Assembly: GCF_001657485.1 (NCBI RefSeq)
Contig: NZ_LXFU01000039.1
Location: forward strand, 1 to 64,000
Source: Rhizobium sp. WYCCWR10014
GTDB taxonomy: Bacteria; Pseudomonadota; Alphaproteobacteria; Rhizobiales; Rhizobiaceae
Direction of reading: 5' to 3'
DNA length: 64,000 nt
Both the position numbers and the translations under genes were made by a program. The notes below the pieces were generated by a model. That model saw only the letters and a program-made list of their open reading frames with translations, did not search any database and was not told where the DNA came from. Each line of letters opens with the position of its first letter. Positions within the stretch are counted from its first letter, which is position 1. Shown one piece after another: positions 8,704 through 16,799 of the stretch.

Positions 8704-9232
8704 CGCCGAGCGCTGAAAGGCCCTTGAGCGCGGTTGCGGCGATGCCTTCGATCGTGTCGTCGATATCAACGGTGACGACGCCTGGCTCGCCGGTCGGCGG
8801 TTCCAGCGTCGCCAGCTGACTTTCGAGCAGCGAGGCCGGCATGAAATGTCCCTTGCGCGCTCCCATCCGTTTCGTCAGCAACGCTTTGGAGCCTTCGAGA
8901 TAGACGAAGAACAGATTGCCGCCGGCAGCAGCCCGCAGCCTGTCGCGATAGATGCGCTTCAGCGCCGAGCAGGAGACGATGATGCCTTCGCTCTTCTCCA
9001 GCGAGGCTTTCATGTCTTCGCCGATGCGGTCGAGCCAGGGCATCCGGTCCTCATCGGTCAGCGGAATGCCCTTCGACATCTTCTCGACATTGGCGGCCGG
9101 ATGCAGCGCATCGCCTTCGACGAAGGCCAGGTGGAGGGCTTCGGCGAGTTTCTCGCCGACGGAGGATTTGCCGCAGCCGCTGACCCCCATGACGATGATC
9201 GCATGAGGCCTGTTCATCTGCTCTTCCGGCAT
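8693..9232 (-). CDS. gntK: Gluconokinase
   Basis: 179 residues, the usual size for the GntK/IdnK family. The P-loop GVSGCGKS is at 16-23, followed by the family segments FVEGDALHPAANVEKMSKGI, PLTDEDRMPWL and VSCSALKRIYRDRLR that form the gluconate pocket. It phosphorylates D-gluconate to 6-phosphogluconate, the substrate of Edd encoded near 57.5 kb, so it feeds Entner-Doudoroff. The start is supported by GAGGAG six bases upstream. It ends 11 bp inside the convergent DadA-like gene and follows dppF by 27 bp; co-transcription with dpp depends on whether the hairpin after dppF terminates. Confidence 0.93.
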   Translation of the reverse strand: MPEEQMNRPHAIIVMGVSGCGKSSVGEKLAEALHLAFVEGDALHPAANVEKMSKGIPLTDEDRMPWLDRIGEDMKASLEKSEGIIVSCSALKRIYRDRLRAAAGGNLFFVYLEGSKALLTKRMGARKGHFMPASLLESQLATLEPPTGEPGVVTVDIDDTIEGIAATALKGLSALGVTG

Positions 9233-9251
9233 GTTTGCTCCTCAGGCTTAT

Positions 9252-9275
9252 CTTCCCGCTCAATCGAGCGGGAAG
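9252..9275 (-). terminator. Hairpin at the end of dppF
   Basis: A perfect 10-bp inverted repeat (CTTCCCGCTC / GAGCGGGAAG, 4-base loop) overlaps the dppF stop codon at 9260-9262. There is no U-tract, so it may be a 3'-end stabiliser or a weak terminator before gntK rather than a full terminator. Confidence 0.45.
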
Positions 9276-10213
9276 TGACAGGCATATTGATGTGTACCTT
9301 CCCCAGCTAATTCGGGAGAAACCTGGCGACAATGGTCCTGCGCCTTCCAGCAGCGCGGATTGAAGTGGCAGCCCGACGGCGGCTTCAGCGGCGAAGGCAA
9401 TTCACCTTGCAGGCGGATGCGGGTCTTTTCGCGATCGGGATCGGCGATCGGCGTCGCCGACAGCAAGGCGGCCGTATAGGGATGGCGCGGCCTGGCGAAG
9501 ACCTCGGCGGCGGGACCGGTTTCCACGGGACGGCCGAGATACATCACCATCACCTCGTCGGCGATATGATGGACGACGGACAGGCCGTGCGAGATGAAGA
9601 GATAGGCAAGCCCCATCTCCTTCTGCAGGTCCATCAACAGGTTCAGCACCTGCGCCTGGATCGACAGGTCAAGCGCCGAAACCGGCTCGTCGAGCACCAG
9701 CACCTTCGGCCGCAGCATCAGGGCGCGGGCAATGGCGATGCGCTGGCGCTGGCCGCCTGAGAACATATGGGGATAGCGACCGTGATGCTCCGGGCGCAGG
9801 CCGACACGGGCCATCATCTCCTCCACCTTGCGACGGCGGGCGGCGGCATCGAGATCGGTATTGATCTTCAGCGGCTCTTCCAAAATTGCACCGACCTTCT
9901 GGCGCGGGTTGAGCGAGCCGTAGGGGTTCTGGAAGACGATCTGCACCTGGCTGCGCAAGCTGCGGTCGCCGACGCGCGCCGGCTTGCCGTCAATCAGCAA
10001 TTCGCCGGCCGTCGGATCCTCGATCATGGTGACTAGACGGGCAAGCGTCGACTTGCCGCAGCCGGATTCGCCGACGACGGCGAGCGTCTTGCCGGAATGC
10101 AGGCTGAAGCTGACGCCGTTCAGCGCCTTGACGGTGGCGTCGGCTTTGAAGAGACCGCGGTTGACCGTGTAGAAACGGGCGAGATCCCTGCCCTCGAGAA
10201 CAGCGCCCGTCAT
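9260..10213 (-). CDS. dppF: Dipeptide/5-aminolevulinate ABC transporter ATP-binding protein
   Basis: 317 residues. Walker A GESGCGKST at 48-56, signature FSGGQRQRIA at 151-160, Walker B VLVLDEPVSALD at 171-182, and the C-terminal oligopeptide/dipeptide domain with CHFNPRCWKAQDHC (a possible Fe-S or metal-binding Cys cluster typical of OppF/DppF). It pairs with DppD to energise import. The start overlaps the dppD stop by 4 bp. In R. leguminosarum this operon is known to import dipeptides and 5-aminolevulinate. Confidence 0.93.
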   Translation of the reverse strand: MTGAVLEGRDLARFYTVNRGLFKADATVKALNGVSFSLHSGKTLAVVGESGCGKSTLARLVTMIEDPTAGELLIDGKPARVGDRSLRSQVQIVFQNPYGSLNPRQKVGAILEEPLKINTDLDAAARRRKVEEMMARVGLRPEHHGRYPHMFSGGQRQRIAIARALMLRPKVLVLDEPVSALDLSIQAQVLNLLMDLQKEMGLAYLFISHGLSVVHHIADEVMVMYLGRPVETGPAAEVFARPRHPYTAALLSATPIADPDREKTRIRLQGELPSPLKPPSGCHFNPRCWKAQDHCRQVSPELAGEGTHQYACHFPLD

Positions 10214-11229
10214 ACCAGGTCTCCTGCAGTTTCAACGGCGATAACACCGGGATGCCCCAGCGGCGTGCCGTCCTTCAATGGATAATTGCACAAAGCCTGG
10301 CCGAGCTCCGGGCCCTGGCGCACCACGCCTCGATCGCATTCGACCGTGGCATAACCGCAGCGCGGCGCGAAGAGACAGCCCGTCGGGCGGCCGTGCTGGC
10401 CGGGAACGACGCCGGCGATCGAGGGCAGACGCTGGCCCACTTTGGCGCGTTCCGGCAGGGCGGCGAGCAGGGCTGCGGTATAGGGATGATGCGGATCGCG
10501 GAACAGCGCCCTCACCGGCTGTTCCTCGACCTTCTGGCCGGCATACTGCACCTGCACGCGTTCGGCGGTTTCGGCGACGACACCCATATCGTGGGTGATC
10601 AGCACCAGCGCCATGCCCTGCTCCTTCTGCAGGCGAACGAGCAGATCGAGGATCTGTGCCTGGATCGTCACGTCGAGCGCGGTCGTCGGCTCGTCGGCGA
10701 TCAGGAGCTTCGGATTGCAGGCGAGCGCCATGGCGATCATGACGCGCTGGCTCATGCCGCCCGACATCTGATGCGGGAAGTTCGACAGGCGCTCTTCCGG
10801 CGCCGGAATGCCGACGAGGCTCAAGAGCTCGATAGAGCGTTGGCGGCGCTCCTTGCGGTTGAGGCCCATATGAAAGCGCAGGGTCTCGCCGAGCTGGAAG
10901 CCGACCGTGAAGCACGGATTGAGGCTCGACATCGGCTCCTGGAAGATCATCGCCATATCCTTGCCGACGATCCTGCGGCGCTGGCGGGCGGAGATGTCGC
11001 GAAGGTCCTTGCCGTCGAACTGCATCCGGTCGGCGGTGATCTTCGCCGTCCAGGGCAGAAGCCCCATCAAGGCCAGCATGGCCACGGATTTACCCGAGCC
11101 GGATTCGCCGACGACCGACAGGATCTCGCCCCTGTCGCAGGCGAGTGACACGCTATCGACGGCGCGGAAGAGGCCGGAAGAGGTCTGGAATTCGACCGTC
11201 AGATTTTCAATCTCGAGGAGTGACATCAC
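10210..11229 (-). CDS. dppD: Dipeptide/5-aminolevulinate ABC transporter ATP-binding protein
   Basis: 339 residues. Walker A GESGSGKS at 41-48, signature MSGGMSQRVMIA at about 155-166 and Walker B LLIADEPTTALD at 175-186, followed by the OppD/DppD C-terminal domain with CLFAPRCGYATVEC. Its start overlaps the dppC stop and its stop overlaps the dppF start (ATGA both times), so the four cytoplasmic and membrane subunits are tightly coupled. It hydrolyses ATP together with DppF at the inner membrane. Confidence 0.93.
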   Translation of the reverse strand: MMSLLEIENLTVEFQTSSGLFRAVDSVSLACDRGEILSVVGESGSGKSVAMLALMGLLPWTAKITADRMQFDGKDLRDISARQRRRIVGKDMAMIFQEPMSSLNPCFTVGFQLGETLRFHMGLNRKERRQRSIELLSLVGIPAPEERLSNFPHQMSGGMSQRVMIAMALACNPKLLIADEPTTALDVTIQAQILDLLVRLQKEQGMALVLITHDMGVVAETAERVQVQYAGQKVEEQPVRALFRDPHHPYTAALLAALPERAKVGQRLPSIAGVVPGQHGRPTGCLFAPRCGYATVECDRGVVRQGPELGQALCNYPLKDGTPLGHPGVIAVETAGDLV

Positions 11230-12116
11230 GACCTCTTCAGTTTGGGATCGAGCGCGTCGCGCAGGCCGTCACCCATCAGGTTGATGGCGAGAACGGTGAT
11301 GAGGATGGCAAGACCCGGGAATGTCACCACCCACCAGGCGCGCGAGATGAACTCACGGGATTCAGCCAGCATTGTTCCCCATTCGGGTGTCGGCGGCTGG
11401 GCGCCCATGCCGAGAAAGCCGAGGGCGGCGGCATCGAGAATCGCCGCCGAGAAGGCGAGCGTCGCCTGAACGATCAGTGGCCCAAGACAGTTCGGCAGGA
11501 TCGTCTTGAACATCAACCGGAAGGTGCCCGCACCGGCGACGCGCGAGGCGATGACATATTCCTTCTCGCGCTCTGAAATGACCGAGGCGCGCGTCAGCCG
11601 GACGAAATGCGGCTGATTGACCAGCGAAATCGCGATCATCGCATTGGTGAGACCGGGTCCCAGCACGGCCACCAGAACGAGAGCGAGCAGCAGCGACGGG
11701 AAAGCCAGGATGATATCCATCAGGCGCATGATCGCCGTATCGATCTTGCCGCGGAAAAATCCGGCAACGAGGCCGATCAGAACGCCTGAAATGACCGAAA
11801 GCGTGACGACGACGACGCCGATGAACAGCGAGAACCGCGCGCCGTAGATCAGGCGCGAGAGGATGTCGCGGCCGACAGCATCCGTTCCGAGCGGGTAGGA
11901 GGCGCTGCCCGCCTCCATCCAGAACGGTACGGCCAGCAGCACCTGGCGGTTCTGCTCGTTCGGCTGATGTGGCGCAAAGAGCGGCGCAAGGATTGCGACG
12001 ACCAGGATGATGACGAAAACCACCAGGCCGATGACGGCGCCCTTATTGCGGGAGAAATAATGCCAGAACTCCGCAACGGCGGATGGCTGGCCGGTTTTGA
12101 CGGTGACCGTGCTCAT
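11226..12116 (-). CDS. dppC: Dipeptide/5-aminolevulinate ABC transporter permease
   Basis: 296 residues with an N-terminal helix at about 30-52, an OppC-type N-terminal region, then five more membrane segments and the coupling-loop motif EYVIASRVAGAGTFRLMFKT (EAA-type). It begins with GGAGCGGCCC before the ATG, 9 bp after dppB. It forms the translocation channel with DppB in the inner membrane. Confidence 0.92.
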   Translation of the reverse strand: MSTVTVKTGQPSAVAEFWHYFSRNKGAVIGLVVFVIILVVAILAPLFAPHQPNEQNRQVLLAVPFWMEAGSASYPLGTDAVGRDILSRLIYGARFSLFIGVVVVTLSVISGVLIGLVAGFFRGKIDTAIMRLMDIILAFPSLLLALVLVAVLGPGLTNAMIAISLVNQPHFVRLTRASVISEREKEYVIASRVAGAGTFRLMFKTILPNCLGPLIVQATLAFSAAILDAAALGFLGMGAQPPTPEWGTMLAESREFISRAWWVVTFPGLAILITVLAINLMGDGLRDALDPKLKRS

Positions 12117-12125
12117 GGGCCGCTC

Positions 12126-13130
12126 CTAATGACGAATGCGCGGATTGATGAAGCCGTAGAGAACATCAACAATCAGATTGACCAGCATGATGACGCCGGC
12201 GATCAGCAGAAGGCCGCCCTGGACCACGGCATAATCGCGCTTGAAGACCGAATCGACCATCCATTTGCCGATGCCCGGCCAGGAGAAGATCGTCTCGGTG
12301 AGGATGGCGCCGGCAAGAAGAACGCCGATCTGCAGACCGATCGTGGTAACGACAGGGATCATCGCATTTCGCAGCGCGTGCACGCCGACGACACGCAGCG
12401 GCTTCAAGCCTTTGGAGCGCGCGGTGCGGACATAGTCCTCACCCAGCACCTCGAGCATCGCCGAACGCGTCTGGCGTGCGATGACGGCGAGCGGGATGGT
12501 TGCCAGCACGATGGTCGGCAGAATGAGGTAGCTGACGGCCGAGGCGAAGGCTCCCTTCTGGCCCGACAGCAGGCTGTCGACAAGCATGAATCCGGTGACC
12601 GGCTTGAAGAAATACATCAGCGAGATGCGGCCGGAAACCGGCGTCCAGCCGAGATAGCCGGAGAAGAAGATGATGAGCAGCAGACCCCACCAGAAAATCG
12701 GCATGGAATAACCGATGAGGGCAACTCCCATCACGCTCTGATCGAACCACGTGCCTCGCTTGACGGCCGCAAAGACGCCGGCGGGCACGCCAAGACAGAC
12801 GGCGATGATGATGGCACAGAGCGAAAGCTCCAGCGTTGCCGGGAACAATGTGAAGAACTCGCCGAGAACGGGCCGCTTGGTGACGATCGAGGTGCCGAGA
12901 TCGCCTTGCAGCACTTTTCCGAGATAATCGAAATACTGCACATATATGGGCCGGTCGAAACCGAGATCGTGCATGATCTGGGCGTGACGTTCCGGCGCCA
13001 TCACACGTTCACCCGACATAAGCATGACGGGGTCGCCGGGGATCATGCGGATGAACGAGAAGGCTATCAGCGAAACGCCAAGGAATGTCGGGATCAGCAC
13101 CGCGAGGCGGCCGATGAAAAAACGCAACAT
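12126..13130 (-). CDS. dppB: Dipeptide/5-aminolevulinate ABC transporter permease
   Basis: 334 residues, six membrane segments. The N terminus MLRFFIGRLAVLIPTFLGVS and the segment RMIPGDPVMLMSG are hallmarks of DppB/OppB; the EAA coupling loop is DYVRTARSKGLKPLRVVGVH. It partners DppC. It lies 87 bp after dppA, and a strong hairpin sits in that gap, which should lower its expression relative to the binding protein. Confidence 0.92.
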   Translation of the reverse strand: MLRFFIGRLAVLIPTFLGVSLIAFSFIRMIPGDPVMLMSGERVMAPERHAQIMHDLGFDRPIYVQYFDYLGKVLQGDLGTSIVTKRPVLGEFFTLFPATLELSLCAIIIAVCLGVPAGVFAAVKRGTWFDQSVMGVALIGYSMPIFWWGLLLIIFFSGYLGWTPVSGRISLMYFFKPVTGFMLVDSLLSGQKGAFASAVSYLILPTIVLATIPLAVIARQTRSAMLEVLGEDYVRTARSKGLKPLRVVGVHALRNAMIPVVTTIGLQIGVLLAGAILTETIFSWPGIGKWMVDSVFKRDYAVVQGGLLLIAGVIMLVNLIVDVLYGFINPRIRH

Positions 13131-13150
13131 AGCAGGTTTTCCAATAGTTT

Positions 13151-13178
13151 CCGGCGGTCAGGGGAACCTGACCGCCGG
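13151..13178 (-). terminator. Intercistronic hairpin between dppA and dppB
   Basis: Perfect 12-bp stem (CCGGCGGTCAGG / CCTGACCGCCGG) closed by GGAA on the plus strand. No U-run follows. It matches the position where binding-protein operons often carry a stabilising or attenuating hairpin, giving excess binding protein over permease. Confidence 0.75.
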
Positions 13179-13217
13179 CCGCACCCGGCGTTGACCGGGC
13201 AGTTTACAGATTTTTTA

Positions 13218-14813
13218 TTATTCGGAAATGTCCACACCGTCGAAGCGGTGAATTCCGAGCGGGTCCATGAAGAAGCCCGAGACCTTCTTGCTCATCGGAA
13301 CGAAGACCAATGAGTGGTTAATCGTATTCCAGGGAGCTTCCTTCTTGAAGATCAGCTGAGCCTGTTCATAGGCCTTCGTGCGCTCGGCGACGTCGGCCGT
13401 CTGCTTGGCCTTCGTCATCAGATCGTCGAATTCCTTGTTGCACCACTGAGCGCGGTTGTTGCCGCCGACAGCGTCGCAGCCAAGCAACGTATCCATGAAG
13501 TTGTCAGGGTCGCCGTTGTCGCCGGTCCAGCCGAGGATGACGGCACCGTCGCGATTCTTGTCGGACGAGAGCTTCAGATATTCGGCCCATTCATGGGTGA
13601 CGATTTCCGCATCGACGCCGACCTTGGCCAAGTCGGCCTGCATCAGTTCTGCGGCGCGGCGCGCGTTCAACATGTACGGACGCGAAACCGGCATCGCCCA
13701 GATCTTCATCTTAAGATCCTTGACGCCGGCATCTGCCAGCATCTTCTTCGACGCATCGGGATCGTACTTGTCGTCTACGACGGCGTCGTTATAGGACCAC
13801 ATCGTCGGCGGGATCGGGTTCTTGGCAACGGCCGCAGCACCCTGGAAGACGGCGTCGACGATCGCCTGCTTGTTGATCGCCATGTTCAGCGCCTTGCGGA
13901 CTTCGGCCTTGTCGAAGGGAGCAATCAAGGTGTTGTAAGCGAGATACGAAACGTTCAGGCCGGCCTGCTCGAGCACGGTCAGGTTCTCGTCCTTCTTGAG
14001 TTCGGCGACGTCGGCCGCATTCGGATAAGGAATGAGGTGGCATTCCCCGGCCTTCAGCTTCTGCGCGCGGACGGCAGCATCAGAGGTGATCGCGAAAACC
14101 AGATCGTCGATCTTTTCCTTGCCCTTGAAATAGGTTTCGTTCGCCTTGTAGCGGATAACGGCATCCGGCTGGTAGGCGACGAAGGTGAACGGGCCGGTGC
14201 CGAGCGGCTGCTGGTTGAGCTGCGCCATCTTGCCGTCGGCGGCAAGCTTGTCGGCATATTCCTTGGAGACGATCGAGGCGAAGTCCATGGCCAGGTCGGC
14301 GAGGAACGGCGCTTCGGGATGATTGAGGACAAACTTGACGGTGAGGTCATCGACCTTCTCGATCGACTTGATCAGCTCGGGAAAGCCCATGCCGGCGGCG
14401 TATTCGTAAGAGCCGCCCTCGACATACTTGTTCCACGGATTGTCAGCCTTGAGCTGACGCTCGAACGAGAAGATGACGTCGTCGGCATTGAAGTCACGCG
14501 TCGGCGTGAAGAAGTCGGTGGCCTGGTACTTGACGCCAGGATGAAGCTTGAAGGTGTATTCCGTGCCATCGGCCGAAACGCTCCAGCTGTCGGCCAGGCC
14601 GGGCTCGATCTCGGTGCCGCCATGCTTGAATTCGACGAGGCGGCTATAGACCGTGCGCGACGACGCGTCGAAGGTCGTGCCTGCCGTATAGAGGCTAGGG
14701 TCGAAGCCTTCCGGCGAGCCCTCGGAGCAATAAACAAGGGTCTTGGACCAGGCCGACGTCGCCATGACGGAAATCAAGGCCGTCGCTGCCAGCAGGACAG
14801 AGATCTTTTTCAT
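13218..14813 (-). CDS. dppA: Periplasmic dipeptide/5-aminolevulinate-binding protein
   Basis: 531 residues with a signal peptide (MKKISVLLAATALISVMATS, AWS) and the SBP_bac_5 fold. Typical family blocks are visible: LVYCSEGSPEGFDPSLYTAG near the mature N terminus, GTGPFTFVAYQPD around 210, and EVRKALNMAINKQAIVDAVF around 310. It captures dipeptides, and by homology 5-aminolevulinate, in the periplasm and delivers them to DppBC. The start has GGGAAA nine bases upstream. The upstream region is AT-rich and shares an intergenic space with the rirA terminator. Confidence 0.93.
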   Translation of the reverse strand: MKKISVLLAATALISVMATSAWSKTLVYCSEGSPEGFDPSLYTAGTTFDASSRTVYSRLVEFKHGGTEIEPGLADSWSVSADGTEYTFKLHPGVKYQATDFFTPTRDFNADDVIFSFERQLKADNPWNKYVEGGSYEYAAGMGFPELIKSIEKVDDLTVKFVLNHPEAPFLADLAMDFASIVSKEYADKLAADGKMAQLNQQPLGTGPFTFVAYQPDAVIRYKANETYFKGKEKIDDLVFAITSDAAVRAQKLKAGECHLIPYPNAADVAELKKDENLTVLEQAGLNVSYLAYNTLIAPFDKAEVRKALNMAINKQAIVDAVFQGAAAVAKNPIPPTMWSYNDAVVDDKYDPDASKKMLADAGVKDLKMKIWAMPVSRPYMLNARRAAELMQADLAKVGVDAEIVTHEWAEYLKLSSDKNRDGAVILGWTGDNGDPDNFMDTLLGCDAVGGNNRAQWCNKEFDDLMTKAKQTADVAERTKAYEQAQLIFKKEAPWNTINHSLVFVPMSKKVSGFFMDPLGIHRFDGVDISE

Positions 14814-15152
14814 AATATTGTTTCCCGGTTGTTCTTTTTTGATGTTTGGAGACCGTAGATTGCCATCCCGGTCGACGCTCGATGGAACGATATTTATTTA
14901 CTGAAAGCAACGGGCTACGCAGAAAATTTTTCCAGCTGGACAATTTTAGAAATTTTCCGTCAAAAATCAGCCTCATTCGGAAATATTCGCACAAAAAAGA
15001 CCGAAATTTTGTCGCATTTGGTATAAAAGCGCGCCCATCGCGACACGCAGCCGGCATTTCCCCGTTCTGGAGGCCATGGGAGATGCCCGCAAAAACAAAA
15101 ACCGCGGTTGCTGGGGGCAACCGCGGTTCAGAAGTTCATCCTGGTCTTTTGA
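14814..15152. promoter_or_regulatory. AT-rich dppA upstream region and rirA 3' end (339 bp, no gene)
   Basis: Contains the rirA terminator at 15090-15128 and, nearer dppA, an AT-rich stretch at about 14920-14960 in which the perfect palindrome TCCAGCTGGA (14931-14940) is flanked on both sides by AAATTTT-type tracts (AGAAAATTTT and GAAATTTTCC). This could be a regulator site for dppA (Lrp-like AT tracts come to mind), but I cannot name the protein. No convincing coding frame is present. Confidence 0.45.
15090..15128 (-). terminator. Rho-independent terminator after rirA
   Basis: Perfect 12-bp stem (AACCGCGGTTGC / GCAACCGCGGTT, loop TGGGG) at 15100-15128, followed on the minus strand by a T-rich run (TTTTTGTTTTT). 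Lies 25 bp after the rirA stop. Confidence 0.88.
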
Positions 15153-15635
15153 TCAGGCGGCGGGGGCAACGATCGCGGGTTTGCGATAGGCCGGCTCGCC
15201 AGTGATTCCGAGAAGGAAATTGATCTGCGGACGCGCCTTGACGAGGTCATCGATGGAATATTCCGACAGCACCGCGAAGAAGGCATTGAGCGCCTTGCGC
15301 AGCGCCGAATTCAAACCGCAGCTGTCGACCAGCGGGCAGTCGACCTCACCGTCATCCTCGAAGCATTCGGCCATGGCGAAGCTGTCTTCCGTCACCCGAA
15401 CGACGTCGAAAAGACTAATGTCGGCGGCCGGTTTGCCCAGGCGCACGCCGCCGTTGCGACCGCGCACGGTTTCGACCAGGCCCGCCTTGTTGAGCGGCTG
15501 AAGGATCTTGAAAAGAAAGAGCTCGGAAACGCCATAGGCCCTGGCGATTTCCGGAATCCGGCTCAAGTGCCCGTCGTTGGCAGCACAATACATCAACATG
15601 CGAACCGCATAGTTCGTCTGCTTCGTCAACCGCAT
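15153..15635 (-). CDS. rirA: Rhizobial iron regulator RirA (Rrf2 family)
   Basis: 160 residues. N-terminal winged helix (MRLTKQTNYAVRMLMYCAAN, then IPEIARAYGVSELFLFKILQ) and the Rrf2 cluster-binding region with Cys91, Cys100 and Cys106 (AECFEDDGEVDCPLVDSC). RirA is the global iron-responsive repressor of rhizobia; with its [4Fe-4S] cluster it represses iron uptake genes. The spacing between the first two cysteines is one residue longer than the C91/C99/C105 pattern I recall, because of an extra Asp in the loop. AGGAG seven bases before the ATG supports the start. It stands as its own unit upstream of dpp. Confidence 0.95.
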   Translation of the reverse strand: MRLTKQTNYAVRMLMYCAANDGHLSRIPEIARAYGVSELFLFKILQPLNKAGLVETVRGRNGGVRLGKPAADISLFDVVRVTEDSFAMAECFEDDGEVDCPLVDSCGLNSALRKALNAFFAVLSEYSIDDLVKARPQINFLLGITGEPAYRKPAIVAPAA

Positions 15636-15664
15636 GCCATTCTCCTGACTCGTCTGTTCAGACC

Positions 15665-15718
15665 TATATAGGCGGTTTGCTAGTTTTGAACAATTCCAAA
15701 ATATGAAATTCGCATTCA
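15665..15718 (-). promoter_or_regulatory. rirA promoter with IRO-like box
   Basis: On the minus strand TTGTTC (15688-15693) and TATATA (15665-15670) are separated by exactly 17 bp, a good sigma70 promoter 30 bp before the start codon. Upstream of the -35, at 15704-15718, is TGA-N9-TCA, which matches the iron-responsive operator consensus described for RirA targets in R. leguminosarum. The match is short (six fixed bases), so autoregulation is an inference. Confidence 0.55.
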
Positions 15719-15743
15719 GCTTATGAGGCCATTTGCCGCGACG

Positions 15744-16799
15744 TCAATCCCGCCTCAGGACCTCGACGTAATCGAGGATCGCCTGTTTGCGCTCGGGTGT
15801 GCCTGGATGGGTGGACAACATGCTGGTGCGGGAGTGGTCGCCGAGCTTGGCTTCCAGCAGATCGAAAAACCTGGCGATCGCGACAGGATCCATACCGGCC
15901 TTGCGCATCAGTTCGACCGAGCGCCGGTCAGCTTCAGCCTCGGCGCTGCGGGAATAGGACAATGCGAGCAGACCGCCTCCTTGCGTCAGGATATCCTCGA
16001 CGCCGGAGCCGATATCGCCGGCAATCAGCATGACGAGACCGGCGACGCCCGCGGCCCGATAGAGCTGCCTCAGGCTGTGCTTGTATTCGACATGGCCGAT
16101 CTCGTGGGCGAGAACGCCTGTTATCATCTCGTCATCGCCACCCGCCAATTCAATCAACTGGTCGGTGAGGACGATATTGCCGTCGGGAAGCGCGAAGGCA
16201 TTGGGACCGATCAATCCTCCATTGCGAAAATTCAGGACATAGCGGTCGGCGCCGCCTTCGGCATTGGCGGCCACCTTTCGAAAGCGATCGGCGATTTCGG
16301 CCTGCCGGATCTCCGTTATGTGACTTGGAGACAGCGCCGTCGTATCAAGCGTGTTGAGAGCGCCAGAGGACATCATCTCAGATACGACAGGCGGCGTCAC
16401 GAAGATGGCGACTTCGACGAGCGCCGGCAACGCATAACGATAGATTCCGACGGCAAGCAAAACGACCGCGACCGCGAAGACGAAGATGCGGGGATGAAAC
16501 TCCTCAAGCCGATGCACCCATCCGCTTTTGCCGCCAGCGCGAAGAAAGGCATCGATTGCGTCATTGTCGGCGCTCTCGAAGACCGAACCGTCGGTAAAGA
16601 CCGCACGCCGGGGGATCGATCCGACGCGCGCCGTAAAGGAGACCTTTCCGATGGCGCCATCGGAAAGAGTCGCACCTTCCGCGGTGACGGCGATGAGGCG
16701 CCCGCCCCGCGACAGCAGGTGGGCGGGAACGGCGGCGCTCGAATGCGGCGGATACCATTCCCCCGTCGCGATGGTTTCTCCGTCAGAAACCAAAATCAA
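15744..16799 (-). CDS. M48 family metalloprotease
   Basis: 351 residues. Zinc site HEIGH at 232-236 with the third ligand in the EAEAD block at about 287-291 (SRSAEAEADRRSVELM), both typical of M48 peptidases. A membrane helix lies at about 104-124, and a second hydrophobic stretch at about 245-262. The N-terminal 100 residues form a beta-rich domain seen in proteins of this subgroup. Likely an inner-membrane protease of quality control or envelope maintenance. The start overlaps the end of the upstream DUF898 gene by 17 bp, so the two are translationally linked. Confidence 0.88.
   Translation of the reverse strand: MILVSDGETIATGEWYPPHSSAAVPAHLLSRGGRLIAVTAEGATLSDGAIGKVSFTARVGSIPRRAVFTDGSVFESADNDAIDAFLRAGGKSGWVHRLEEFHPRIFVFAVAVVLLAVGIYRYALPALVEVAIFVTPPVVSEMMSSGALNTLDTTALSPSHITEIRQAEIADRFRKVAANAEGGADRYVLNFRNGGLIGPNAFALPDGNIVLTDQLIELAGGDDEMITGVLAHEIGHVEYKHSLRQLYRAAGVAGLVMLIAGDIGSGVEDILTQGGGLLALSYSRSAEAEADRRSVELMRKAGMDPVAIARFFDLLEAKLGDHSRTSMLSTHPGTPERKQAILDYVEVLRRD

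Noticed and set aside
9090..9115. TGC-N3-GCA match (TGCAGCGCA) within gntK
   Set aside because: Inside coding sequence, with a GC-rich centre unlike the TGCANTGCA set; expected by chance.
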